Notes under the pieces: model-generated | The model's input: only the letters and a program-made list of their open reading frames with translations | Told to the model about the DNA's origin: nothing | Database searches by the model: none | In this document: positions 41,943 through 50,148 of the stretch, piece by piece | How the letters are laid out: each line of letters begins with the position of its first letter | Position numbering within the stretch: the first letter of the stretch is position 1 | Origin: Phycisphaerae bacterium | GTDB taxonomy: Bacteria; Planctomycetota; Phycisphaerae; FEN-1346; JAACEH01 | Direction: 5' to 3' | Assembly: GCA_012729015.1 (NCBI GenBank) | Contig: JAAYDY010000099.1 | Coordinates: 1 to 64,000 of the forward strand | DNA: 64,000 nucleotides | Made by a program: the position numbers and the translations under genes

Positions 41943-43670
41943 GTGAATCCCCAATCTCCCATGGCCAGGCCGATCGGTCGGCAACAGGCGCTCGACCAGT
42001 TGGGCGATCTGTTTTTCGGCGCCACGGGCGCCCGCCCGCCGACGCCCCTGGAACCGCCCGACGGCTTCGCCGCCGCCGGCCCGCCTCCGCAGAACCGCAC
42101 GCCGTCGCCCGGCGTGGACGACCTGCTGGCCCGGCCCCTGGACATTCCCCACAACGACGTGCGGGCGGACGTTGCCCCGGCCTGTCCTGCCACGGTGGCG
42201 ATCCTGACCGGCGGCGTGCCTCCCCAGCGCAGGCTCTTGCTGGCGCGCGAGGCTGTGGCGCGGTTGATGGCGCCGTGCGGGCTGACGGCCCTGGTCACGT
42301 TCGACGGCCCCCGGGCCACCGTGGCCGCCCTGGCCCGCGACGACGTGCAGGTGGCCGCCTCCGAGGCGTGCGGCCATTTCGGCGACGTGATCCGCGCAGC
42401 CGACCGCGTGATTCTGGTGCTGGCCGATGCCGCGGGCGAGTTCATCGCGTCCGGGGGGTCGTTGCCGGACCACTGCGTGGTGCTGACGTTGGCGGACCCA
42501 CAGTGGCTGGTCGAGGCATACCGCGAACTGAAGGCCGCCACGACGGCTACGAAGGGCCCCGTGCCGGACGTTTTCGTGCTTGAGGCCGACGCCCGGGACG
42601 AGGCGGAACGGACGTTCCGGCGGCTGTCGCGCGTGGCGATTGCCCATCTGGGCTGCTCGCCGACGTTCGTCGGCCACACCGTGGGCCGCGGCGGCACGGC
42701 GGCGCCCGTGCCCGTCCGATGCGTGTTCGATTCCCTGGACGCCCGGGCGGTGTACGGATGCCTGCAGCCGCTGCTGCGCGTCCGCGGCGGCGACGCGACC
42801 GGGCCGGATCGCAGTGCTGCGCCCCCGGCCGCGCGGCCGCAGGAAATACAGAGCGTGACGGTCCGTCCCGCCGAGCCGCAGGCCGGGCGACGGCAGACGT
42901 TGCCGCCGGTGGCCGGCGTGGTGGACATGGAACGAGGCGGCACCGGAGCGGCGGCGTTTGCGGCGTGGCGACCCGCGTCCCGGGACGAGCTTCTGGAGGC
43001 CGTGGCCGCATCGCTCGCAAACGTGGTGCCCGGTCTTCGCGGCACCATCGACGTGCGGGCCGACCTGGGGGCCGACGCCGAGGGGCCCGACCTGGTGGCC
43101 GTGGACCGCGACGGCGCGGCCGTAGCGGTGCTGGTGGCCGAGGACGGCAACCCCGCGGCCCTGGTCCGCGCGGGCCGGTGCCGGCGATGGTTGGCGGCGC
43201 ACGTGCGGTTGCTGCGGCGGGCGTACGGCGACGCCGGGCTGGCGGCGGGGGATCGCCCGGTCGGGTGCGTGGTGCTGGCGGCCGACGAACAGGCGGCGAC
43301 GCTCCGCGGCCTGCGACCGCAGGACGTGCGTCTGGTGACGTATCTGCCCCTGAGGTGCGGGGCGGTTCATGGACTTCTGCTGCGGGAATCGACCGACACG
43401 GCAGACACCGTGATTGGCACTGTCTCCGAAAGGGAGTCGGCGAGCGTTGCGTCCGCGCTGGGCGCAGCGCCGCCGTCGCCCGAACGATCGGCGGCCGCTT
43501 CAACCGCGGGGGCGTCGGCCTCAGTGCCGCACGACGAGCCGCCCCGGGCCGCCGTGGCGCCGGCCGACCTCGAACCGTCGGACGCCCGAGGCACCAGCCC
43601 CGACGACGACCTCTCGGCCGACGAGTTGAGCGACCTGAGGAACGGATTCGAAATTGATGAACTTACCTGA
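41943..43670 (+). CDS. Degenerate MinD-like protein, partner of the ParA fusion
   Basis: 575 residues, GTG start with GGAGG about 11 bases upstream (an ATG 18 bases on is possible). Residues about 82-265 resemble MinD/FlhG in outline: TVAILTGGVPPQRRLLLARE sits where a P-loop would be, but lacks GKT; DRVILVLADAAGEF, and DEAERTFRRLSRVAIAHLGC with SPTFVGHT match the late MinD helices and strand. Residues about 340-460 (GPDLVAVDRDGAAVAVLVAE, YLPLRCG) resemble the core strand pair of PD-(D/E)XK-like domains without the Lys. The C-terminal 110 residues are disordered and acidic. It probably partners the ParA fusion as a non-hydrolysing adaptor. Function unproven. Confidence 0.65.
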   Translation: MNPQSPMARPIGRQQALDQLGDLFFGATGARPPTPLEPPDGFAAAGPPPQNRTPSPGVDDLLARPLDIPHNDVRADVAPACPATVAILTGGVPPQRRLLLAREAVARLMAPCGLTALVTFDGPRATVAALARDDVQVAASEACGHFGDVIRAADRVILVLADAAGEFIASGGSLPDHCVVLTLADPQWLVEAYRELKAATTATKGPVPDVFVLEADARDEAERTFRRLSRVAIAHLGCSPTFVGHTVGRGGTAAPVPVRCVFDSLDARAVYGCLQPLLRVRGGDATGPDRSAAPPAARPQEIQSVTVRPAEPQAGRRQTLPPVAGVVDMERGGTGAAAFAAWRPASRDELLEAVAASLANVVPGLRGTIDVRADLGADAEGPDLVAVDRDGAAVAVLVAEDGNPAALVRAGRCRRWLAAHVRLLRRAYGDAGLAAGDRPVGCVVLAADEQAATLRGLRPQDVRLVTYLPLRCGAVHGLLLRESTDTADTVIGTVSERESASVASALGAAPPSPERSAAASTAGASASVPHDEPPRAAVAPADLEPSDARGTSPDDDLSADELSDLRNGFEIDELT

Positions 43671-43742
43671 GGCGGATTGCCGATAGCAGGGTTATCGGAC
43701 GGTCACATGGCCGCCGCAGGAACATCCAATCACCTTACCCAA

Positions 43743-43790
43743 GGGCGTGATGTCGTCCCCCTCCGCAGACGTCACGCCCCCTTCCTTTTC
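43743..43790 (+). terminator. Intrinsic terminator after the ParA-type operon
   Basis: GGGCGTGA (43743-43750) pairs with TCACGCCC (43772-43779), with a further weak inner pairing, followed by CCTTCCTTTTCC. Confidence 0.65.
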
Positions 43791-43828
43791 CGGACCTGTG
43801 CCCAGGACACGCCCGCTCCGGGCGGCGA

Positions 43829-43860
43829 GTCGGCGACGGTTTCAGTCGGCGACGGTTTCA
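43829..43860 (+). repeat. Perfect 16-bp tandem repeat
   Basis: GTCGGCGACGGTTTCA occurs twice in direct succession, ending one base before the -35 box of the tRNA-His promoter. Could be a duplicated activator site. Confidence 0.8.
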
Positions 43861-43861
43861 G

Positions 43862-43889
43862 TTGACTTTCGGGGCGATTGTGGCATAAT
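43862..43889 (+). promoter_or_regulatory. Promoter of tRNA-His
   Basis: TTGACT (43862-43867), 16 bases, CATAAT (43884-43889). The start near 43896 gives a 41-base 5' leader to be removed by RNase P. Confidence 0.7.
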
Positions 43890-43936
43890 CTCCTGTCTTG
43901 GCAGGCCGGGAGGCGGACCGCACCGGCCGGCACGAT

Positions 43937-44014
43937 GGTGAGCTTAGCTCAGTTGGTTAGAGCACCAGGTTGTGGTCCTGGGGGTCGGGGGTTCGAATCC
44001 CCTAGCTCACCCCA
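43937..44014 (+). tRNA. tRNA-His (GTG anticodon)
   Basis: Acceptor stem GTGAGCT (43938-43944) with AGCTCAC (44004-44010); the extra G at 43937 pairs with discriminator C 44011, the mark of tRNA-His. Anticodon stem CCAGG/CCTGG with loop TTGTGGT, anticodon GTG at 43972-43974. T arm GGGGGTTCGAATCCCC. The 3' CCA is encoded (44012-44014). Confidence 0.97.
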
Positions 44015-44024
44015 TGGCAATGAC

Positions 44025-44049
44025 GGGCCTGTCCCGCGCGGGCAGGCCC
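44025..44049 (+). terminator. Hairpin after tRNA-His
   Basis: GGGCCTG and CAGGCCC enclose CCCGCGCGGG; followed by TTGG only. Likely 3' hairpin of the tRNA transcript. Confidence 0.5.
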
Positions 44050-44099
44050 TTGGCTTTCCGGGCCGGACGATCGCGCCGTCCGGTCCTGTGGCGTCCCAC

Positions 44100-45134
44100 A
44101 TGACGATTCCCTGCGACACGGTCCTGGCCTCGGCCGCCCACCCGGCGGCGCAGCTCGGGCACATCTTCTACTTCACCGTGCTGCCCATTCTGCTGGTGGC
44201 CGGGCTCGGGTACGTTCTCCAGAGACGCCTGGGCCTGGACATGCCGACGCTGGTGCGGCTGAACTTCTACTTCATCATCCCGGCCATGGTGTACGTGTCG
44301 ATTCTGACGAGCCGCGTGAACGTCGCCGAGATCGGCCGCGTGCTCGGTTTCTGCGTGGCGGTGCAGGCGGGGCTGTGGCTGCTGACGCTGGGCGCGGCCG
44401 CGGTGCGACGCGTCCCGCGGGACCAGTGGCGCACGATGCTCATGAGCACCATGCTCTACAACAGCGGCAACTACGGGCTGCCGCTCCAGGACCTGGCGTT
44501 CAAACGGCTGGGGTTCGGTGGCCTGGCGGCCTCGCTCCAGATTTTCGTGATGCTCTTTCAGAACGTCCTGGGCTTCACGGTCGGGGTGTTCCTGATCAGC
44601 GGCGGTCGCAAGGACGCCCACTGGCGCGAGCAGTTGATGCACATCGTGAAGTTTCCGTCGCTGTACGCCATTGTGGCGGCCCTGGTGACGATCCAGATTC
44701 GCCTGTGGCTGGGCGACGACGCGGCGCGCGTGGCGTCGCACCTGGCCCCCTTCTGGCAGGCGATCCAGTACGTCAAGGAGGGGTTCTTCGCCATCGCCCT
44801 GGGCACCCTGGGGGCCCAGTTGGCCACGGTCCGCAACGACGGGCTGCGCTATCCGGTGACGCTGACAGTGGTGCTGCGGCTGCTGGCGGCGCCGGCCGTG
44901 GCGCTGGGTGCGATCTATCTGCTGGGCCTGGAAGGGTTGATGGCCCAGGTGCTGCTGATCAGCACCGCCACGCCCACGGCGGTCAACGCCATGCTCCTGT
45001 GCCTGGAATTCAAGAACCATCCGGACTTCGCCGCGCGCAGCGTGTTCTATTCGACGGTGCTGTCGCCGCTGACGGTGACGCTGGTGATCTTCGTGGCCCA
45101 GGGAGGCTTCCTCCAGCGGCTGGCGCTGCCGTAG
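44100..45134 (+). CDS. AEC family transporter
   Basis: 344 residues, about ten membrane helices in two halves, the layout of the auxin efflux carrier family of organic anion or auxin-like permeases. Recognisable helices include FTVLPILLVAGLGYVLQRRL, VRLNFYFIIPAMVYVSIL, LMSTMLYNSGNYGLPLQDLA (the Asn-rich family motif) and LLISTATPTAVNAMLLCLEF near the end. No clear Shine-Dalgarno precedes the ATG, so the start could lie some codons off. Substrate unknown. Confidence 0.88.
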   Translation: MTIPCDTVLASAAHPAAQLGHIFYFTVLPILLVAGLGYVLQRRLGLDMPTLVRLNFYFIIPAMVYVSILTSRVNVAEIGRVLGFCVAVQAGLWLLTLGAAAVRRVPRDQWRTMLMSTMLYNSGNYGLPLQDLAFKRLGFGGLAASLQIFVMLFQNVLGFTVGVFLISGGRKDAHWREQLMHIVKFPSLYAIVAALVTIQIRLWLGDDAARVASHLAPFWQAIQYVKEGFFAIALGTLGAQLATVRNDGLRYPVTLTVVLRLLAAPAVALGAIYLLGLEGLMAQVLLISTATPTAVNAMLLCLEFKNHPDFAARSVFYSTVLSPLTVTLVIFVAQGGFLQRLALP

Positions 45135-45182
45135 GAGGCCGCCGGGGACCCCGGCGACCCCGTCCAACACGGCGCAACAACG

Positions 45183-45256
45183 GGCATGCCTGCCCCGTCA
45201 GGCATGGGCAAGTCTCCGTGCCCTTCCGCGTGGCTGCAAGCAGCCACCCTACGCCC
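45183..45256. repeat. Palindromic repeat, family C, internally deleted
   Basis: CATGCCTGCCCCGTCAGGCATG, then CCTTCCGCGTGGCTGC joined directly to AAGCAGCCACCCTACGC. The middle found in the 6296-6422 copy is missing. The gap to 45520 continues with a GGCATGG half, a GCAGCGAGCCGCCTCTAC family-G core and a CTCGGGGCACTTCCCGC module near 45479. Confidence 0.75.
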
Positions 45257-45520
45257 GTGGTGTCGTATCGCCATATTTCACGGCATGTTACGCACGGCGA
45301 ATTGTCGGACAGTCTCGACTGAGCAGGCATGGCACCCAGCTCTGAATCGCCGCATGTACGCACCGCCGCCACAGACAAGCACGTACCTCGTCGAGGCTCA
45401 GGACTTGCAGCGAGCCGCCTCTACAGCGGCCACAACGGGAAGCTGCTCCCGCTCGACCCTCACCGCCCCTGGCTGCCGCTCGGGGCACTTCCCGCTGGGA
45501 GGGGGAGGGGTTGACCGCGT

Positions 45521-46090
45521 CTACATGCTGATGAAGTTCTTGAGCATCCGCGGCCCTTCGACGGTCAGGAAGCTCTCGGGGTGGAACTGGACGCCGAACA
45601 GGGGATGCCTGCGGTGGCGGATGCCCATGACTTCGTCCTCGTCGGTCCAGGCCGTGACGACGAAGTCGTCGGGAATCGTTTCGCGTAGGATGACGAGGCT
45701 GTGGTACCGCGTGGCGACGAAGGGATTGGACATGCCGGCGAACAGGGCCTGGCCGTCGTGGTGGATCGGGGAGGTCTTGCCGTGCATGAGCCGCCAGTTG
45801 CGATCGACGGTGGCGCCGTGGGTGTAGCCGATGCACTGGTGGCCGAGGCAGACGCCGAGAACGGGGATCTTGCCCTCGAAGAAGCGGATGGCGTCGTTGG
45901 AGATGCCGCCCTCGCGGGGCGTACACGGGCCGGGCGACACGATCAGGTGGGTCGGGCGGCGGGCCGCCAGCTCGTCCACCGTGACCTTGTCGTTGCGATA
46001 GACCTCCATGGGGCGGTCGGGCTCCAACTCGCCGATCCGCTGGACGAGGTTGTAGGTGAAGCTGTCATAGTTGTCGATAATGACGATCAT
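45521..46090 (-). CDS. Anthranilate/aminodeoxychorismate synthase glutamine amidotransferase
   Basis: 189 residues, TrpG/PabA class. Start MIVIIDNYDSFTYNLVQRIG is the family hallmark. The Cys-His-Glu triad is in LGVCLGHQCIG and FGVQFHPESF, and the oxyanion-type PGPCTPREGG is present. It supplies ammonia to a chorismate-using synthase; no TrpE/PabB partner is here, so the choice between tryptophan and folate is open. Its ATG overlaps the stop codon of the DUF6485 gene (ATGA), so both are translated together. Confidence 0.93.
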   Translation of the reverse strand: MIVIIDNYDSFTYNLVQRIGELEPDRPMEVYRNDKVTVDELAARRPTHLIVSPGPCTPREGGISNDAIRFFEGKIPVLGVCLGHQCIGYTHGATVDRNWRLMHGKTSPIHHDGQALFAGMSNPFVATRYHSLVILRETIPDDFVVTAWTDEDEVMGIRHRRHPLFGVQFHPESFLTVEGPRMLKNFISM

Positions 46091-46299
46091 CGGCGCGTTC
46101 CCTGCGACTGGTCGCGGATGAAGCTGCGGACGGAGCGATCGTAGGAGGCTTCGCCGGCGGCGGTGAAGAAGCAGCCGGGAATCTCCCCGGCCGCGCGGTG
46201 CTGGGCGACGCACTCGCAACACATGCCGCGTTTGCCGCAGGCGGTGTACGTGCAGGTGCAGTCCTTCAGGTTGCGCTGGCGGTTCGGACAGTCGGCCAT
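46087..46299 (-). CDS. DUF6485 family Cys-rich mini-protein
   Basis: 70 residues. MADCPNRQRNLKDCTCTYTA followed by CGKRGMCCECVAQHRAAGEI and PGCFFTAAGEASYDRSVRSF matches DUF6485, with seven Cys that could bind zinc or an iron-sulfur cluster. The ATG at 46299 is chosen because homologues start there. Stop overlaps the amidotransferase start by four bases. Function of the family is unknown. Confidence 0.85.
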   Translation of the reverse strand: MADCPNRQRNLKDCTCTYTACGKRGMCCECVAQHRAAGEIPGCFFTAAGEASYDRSVRSFIRDQSQGTRR

Positions 46300-46457
46300 G
46301 GGCGTCTGTTTCCTCGAGTTTCGGGCGACACGGGTGCCTTGTCTGATCGACGACTGAGCGATGATAGGCCGGGCGGGGCGAAATGTCAATTCCGCTTGTC
46401 GCCGGCCTGCGCAGGGGCTAGAGTGGGCGGGTTGGAGCTACAGCGCAGGAGACAAAC

Positions 46458-47024
46458 ATGCCGAGCCCGGTCAAACGGTTGGGAACCAAGGTGGTCTACG
46501 ACGGTCGCAAGGTGCGGCTCGAGGTGCATGACATCGAGGACGCCACGGGCCGCAAGGCGGTCCGCGAGGTCGTTCGCCATGGCGGGTCGGTGGCGGTGCT
46601 GGCCCTGCGGCGCGAGGCCGGCGTCGTCGAGGTGCTGCTGGAGCGGAATTATCGGTACACGGTGGACGGTTTTCTGCTGGAGATTCCCGCCGGCACGCTG
46701 GACCGTCCTGGCGAGCCGCTCGTGGCGTGTGCCCGGCGCGAGCTGATCGAGGAGACGGGGTACCGGCCGACCGCCGGCGGCGAGTTGAGGGAACTGCTGA
46801 CGTTGCTGCCGAGCCCCGGGATACTCTCGGAGCGGCTGACGGTGTTCGTGACCGAAGAGGTCGCCGCCGGCGAGTCCGACCGCGAGCCGGGCGAGGTCAT
46901 CGACGTGGTCTGGACGCCGTGGGCCGAGGCGCTGGCAATGGTCCGTGACGGGCGCATCGTGGACGGCAAGACAATAGCTGCCCTGCTTTTCTACGACCGC
47001 TTCGAGCGGGTCGGCTCGCGCTAG
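46458..47024 (+). CDS. NUDIX hydrolase, ADP-ribose pyrophosphatase type
   Basis: 188 residues. Nudix box GTLDRPGEPLVACARRELIE then ETGY carries the metal-binding Glu residues (REliEE). The preceding FLLEIPAG and the downstream LLTLLPSPGILSERLTVFVT are typical of ADP-ribose/NDP-sugar pyrophosphatases. AGGAG 7 bases before the ATG. Cytoplasmic housecleaning or sugar-nucleotide turnover. Confidence 0.92.
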   Translation: MPSPVKRLGTKVVYDGRKVRLEVHDIEDATGRKAVREVVRHGGSVAVLALRREAGVVEVLLERNYRYTVDGFLLEIPAGTLDRPGEPLVACARRELIEETGYRPTAGGELRELLTLLPSPGILSERLTVFVTEEVAAGESDREPGEVIDVVWTPWAEALAMVRDGRIVDGKTIAALLFYDRFERVGSR

Positions 47025-47048
47025 TGTAGTGTGTCGTGTTCTGCCCGG

Positions 47049-47111
47049 CACACTTTGGCGCCGCCTGCGGCCCTCGACTGTGCTCGGGCCAGGACGTCGC
47101 TCCAAAGTGTG
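47049..47111. repeat. Inverted repeat CACACTTTGG / CCAAAGTGTG
   Basis: Perfect 10-bp arms separated by 43 bases that include the CTCGACTGTGCTCGGG module shared with family-C elements. Probably another dispersed element. Confidence 0.6.
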
Positions 47112-47235
47112 GCACCCCCGTTTCTGCGGTCTGAGAGCATGCGTACCTACACACGTGACGTGCACCCGGCCGGGGAGGGGCGCGTCGCGCGCATGGGCAG
47201 ATGCAGAAGCCAGACTACGTGACTATACATGTCCC

Positions 47236-47264
47236 TTGACTTTAAACCCATGCGGTGCTAGGGT
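47236..47264 (+). promoter_or_regulatory. Promoter of the HAF/PEP-CTERM gene
   Basis: TTGACT (47236-47241), 17 bases, TAGGGT (47259-47264). The start near 47271 yields a 200-base leader that begins with a strong hairpin. Confidence 0.5.
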
Positions 47265-47274
47265 TTTCGATAGA

Positions 47275-47305
47275 GGGCGGCGCGGTTCAGCGGTCCGCGC
47301 CGCCC
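47275..47305 (+). promoter_or_regulatory. 5' leader hairpin, 11-bp stem
   Basis: GGGCGGCGCGG (47275-47285) pairs perfectly with CCGCGCCGCCC (47295-47305). Located within a few bases of the predicted transcript start. No T-run, so it may protect the mRNA or bind a regulator. Confidence 0.45.
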
Positions 47306-47473
47306 ACGTGCGGCAGTCCTTCCATGGTGTGCGGGCAATTCCTGAGTGTGGACGAACATCTGTCACTGTGCTGATTTGCGGCGGCCGCGCCGTCCGTCCA
47401 GCGGCCGTCACGGCTGTGTGTGGGACGACCTGAGGGCGGGCTGCGTGAGATGAGGCCAAGGAAGGGGTATGGT

Positions 47474-48547
47474 ATGCGACAAGGACGGCTATGGATGGCT
47501 GTGGCGGCTCTCGTGTGGCTCTGCGGAGCGGCCAGGGCGGGAGACGTGTCGTTTCGGTATCTTGGCACGTTGTCTTCGGGCATGTCGGGCAACTCGTCGC
47601 CTCGCGCCATCTCCGCCGACCTCTCGACTGTGGTGGGGTGGAGCACCTCCGACATTCCGGATCATTCTTACTGCGCCATGTACTGGACGGAGGCCGGCGG
47701 GATGCAGCCCATCCTGTCCCCTGTCCCGGCTCATGGCCAGGCCTGCGCCGTCTCTGCGGATGGGCAGACGATCGTCGGCTATGCAGCGACCCAGGGAGGA
47801 GCCGAGACGGCATGGCGCTGGACCTCCTCGGGCGGATTCCAGTGGCTGTGTCCGCCAGGCACGACTCTGAACCCAAGCCGCGCACTGGACGTTTCCGCCG
47901 ACGGTTCCGTGATTGTCGGTTCTCATATGGTGGATGGCACTTCATGGGCTTTTCGGTGGACGGAAGCCGAAGGGATGGTCAGTCTCGATAGAGCGTCAGG
48001 TTACATTCCAGGGTTTGCCAATGGCATCTCGGCCGACGGATCAGTGATTGTCGGTGGATACCACTTCAACTCCAATTACTGGACCGCAGACAGCGGGTGT
48101 GTGGAAGTGAAGGACATGTACGGATTCGGAGTCCTGGGCGTGTCCGCCGACGGGACGACGCTGCTCGGCGCCGGCGGCGGAGGGTGGGCGGTGCGCTGGA
48201 CCGCGGCAAGGGGGCTGGAGCGATTGTGCAGTGGCCTTCCCCATGCCATATCCGGAGACGGCAGCGTGGTCGTGGGCGAGGGGGTCGCGGGGGCATTTGT
48301 GTGGGATGAGAAAGACGGACAGCGACTGGTCGTGGACCTGCTTGAGAATGCCGGCATCGACATGACAGGCTGGACATTGGTCTGTGCCTACGGCGTGTCT
48401 GACGATGGGACGGTCATCGTGGGTGAAGGGTGCCATGTCAGCGGTCGCAGCGGCGCGTGGATGATGGTGCTTCCCGAGCCGGGGACGATGGGCCTGGTGG
48501 GTCTGGGTCTGGCGGCGCTGGTGCGGCGGGGGCGGCGGGCCGGTTGA
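47474..48547 (+). CDS. HAF-repeat exported protein with PEP-CTERM-like tail
   Basis: 357 residues. Signal peptide MRQGRLWMAVAALVWLCG to about ARAG. The mature part is a set of about seven repeats with AISADGSVIVG-like strands (AVSADGQTIVGY, DVSADGSVIVGS, GISADGSVIVGG, GVSADGTTLLGA, AISGDGSVVVGE, GVSDDGTVIVGE), the HAF extracellular repeat pattern, probably a beta propeller. The end LPEPGTMGLVGLGLAALVRR is a PEP-CTERM sorting signal for exosortase-type processing. An upstream in-frame ATG at 47450 is an alternative start. Confidence 0.85.
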   Translation: MRQGRLWMAVAALVWLCGAARAGDVSFRYLGTLSSGMSGNSSPRAISADLSTVVGWSTSDIPDHSYCAMYWTEAGGMQPILSPVPAHGQACAVSADGQTIVGYAATQGGAETAWRWTSSGGFQWLCPPGTTLNPSRALDVSADGSVIVGSHMVDGTSWAFRWTEAEGMVSLDRASGYIPGFANGISADGSVIVGGYHFNSNYWTADSGCVEVKDMYGFGVLGVSADGTTLLGAGGGGWAVRWTAARGLERLCSGLPHAISGDGSVVVGEGVAGAFVWDEKDGQRLVVDLLENAGIDMTGWTLVCAYGVSDDGTVIVGEGCHVSGRSGAWMMVLPEPGTMGLVGLGLAALVRRGRRAG

Positions 48548-48570
48548 GCCGCAGGACGCCTGGAAACAAA

Positions 48571-48605
48571 CCACGGCCGGAACCCTCTGCGGATTCCGGC
48601 CGTGG
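48571..48605. terminator. Bidirectional terminator hairpin
   Basis: CCACGGCCGGAA (48571-48582) pairs perfectly with TTCCGGCCGTGG (48594-48605), between the convergent HAF/PEP-CTERM and PQQ-propeller genes. Confidence 0.75.
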
Positions 48606-48651
48606 CGTGTTCATGGCATGTGTCGCGCGGGGCGTCTCGCGGCATCGCGCG

Positions 48652-49881
48652 TCAGCGGCCCTTGATGTTGTACACCGTCAGGGTCGAGTCGTGGTGAATA
48701 TAGAGTTTGCCGTTGGCGATGGCCGGATGGGCCCACATCTTGCCGGCCGTCTGGAGCTGGATCTTGAAGCTGCTGACCACCTTGCCGTTGTTCGGGTCCA
48801 CCAGTTGCATCGTGCCGTCGTGGCCCTGGCAGTACAGGAGCCCGTCGGCGAAGATGTTCGATGACTTCTTGACCTCGCGGCTGTGGTAGGCGACCTTGCC
48901 GTCGGCCAGCTTGAGCATGACCAGCCCGCCGCGCGAGGGGGTGCCGAAGACGTGCCCCTTCAACAGGACGATGCCGCCGAAATGGTCGTCGAGCGTCTTG
49001 TCGGTCCAGAGTCCGCTGACGGAGGCCTTCTTGCCGTTGACGCTGAGCTTCAGCGCCTGGCCGCCCCATCCGTAGCCGCACGTCGAGTAGACGATCCCGT
49101 CGTCGTAAACGACCGTAGTGGCGTTGACGTCCCACTGATTTTTCTGCGGCTGCTTCCAGAGGAGGTCGCCGGTGTCGGCATTGACGGCGAAGAGGAAGCT
49201 GGCGGAGAACCCGATGGCCTGGCGCAGGGCGCCGGTCTGGATGATCGTGACCGATCCGTAGCTGGACCGCTCCTCGATGCCCTCGGAGGCCCAGACTTCC
49301 TCGCCGGTCATCTTGTTCAGGGCGACCATGGCCGCGCGGCCGCCGGGCGAACAGAGCACGTGATCGCCGTCGACCAGGACGCTCTCGGAGAGCCGCCACT
49401 GGATGTTCTTGGCCCCGTAGGTCTGGAGGATGTTCTTGGCCCAGACTTCGCTGCCGTCGGAGGTCTTCAGGCAGGCGAGCTTGCCCTGTTCGCTGAGAAT
49501 GTAGAGGCGGTCGCCGTCGACGGTGGGCGTGCTGCGCGAGCCGGCGTGCCCGCCGCCGCCGGAGTCGCCGTCGATCTCCTTCTGCCACACCTGCTTGCCG
49601 TCCTTCTCGTTGAGGGCCGTCACGACGAGCTTGCGGTCCTTGACGCCGGCGGCGTAAACCTTGCCGTCGGCGATGGCCACGCTGGCGAAGCCCGTGCCGA
49701 CGTCGGCGTCCCAGAGCTTTTTGGGGCCGCCCTCGGGCCAGCGGTTCATCAGGTCCTTCTCGCGCGAGATGCCGTCGCGCTTGATGCCGCGGAACTGCGG
49801 CCAATCGTCCGCCCGAGCCGCGCCGGCCGCCATTGCCAGGGCCGCCACCAGCACGCCCAGCCCACCGAATGCTCGCTTCAT
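48652..49881 (-). CDS. PQQ-type beta-propeller exported protein
   Basis: 409 residues. Signal peptide MKRAFGGLGVLVAALAMAAG, mature start ADDWPQFRGIKRDG. About seven outer-membrane-assembly/PQQ-like blades, each with a DGKVYAAG or DGRLYILSEQ strand and a GKQVWQKEID/GSEVWAKNI Trp motif. PQQ dehydrogenase active-site residues are not evident, so this is more likely a binding scaffold than an alcohol dehydrogenase. AGGAG 8 bases upstream of the ATG. Confidence 0.88.
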   Translation of the reverse strand: MKRAFGGLGVLVAALAMAAGAARADDWPQFRGIKRDGISREKDLMNRWPEGGPKKLWDADVGTGFASVAIADGKVYAAGVKDRKLVVTALNEKDGKQVWQKEIDGDSGGGGHAGSRSTPTVDGDRLYILSEQGKLACLKTSDGSEVWAKNILQTYGAKNIQWRLSESVLVDGDHVLCSPGGRAAMVALNKMTGEEVWASEGIEERSSYGSVTIIQTGALRQAIGFSASFLFAVNADTGDLLWKQPQKNQWDVNATTVVYDDGIVYSTCGYGWGGQALKLSVNGKKASVSGLWTDKTLDDHFGGIVLLKGHVFGTPSRGGLVMLKLADGKVAYHSREVKKSSNIFADGLLYCQGHDGTMQLVDPNNGKVVSSFKIQLQTAGKMWAHPAIANGKLYIHHDSTLTVYNIKGR

Positions 49882-50148
49882 GAGACGTCTCCTGTTCTCA
49901 AAGTGTTCTCACGAGATGCTTCTGAGATACGACGGACGAATCGGCCGCGTATTGCACGAAAAATGTGTTCACTTCATTTAACAAGCCCCCCGCGCTTCGG
50001 ACCCGGAAATTCCAGAGGGAACCCAGGGGAGCGGCCGGAACGCCCGGCGTCCGGGTGAAATAAACACCCACCGGGTGCGTTGACTGTGGTAAATGCTTGT
50101 TACAACGCAACATCGCGCGGTGTCGTGTGTGGACTAGGAGGTTGTGCC

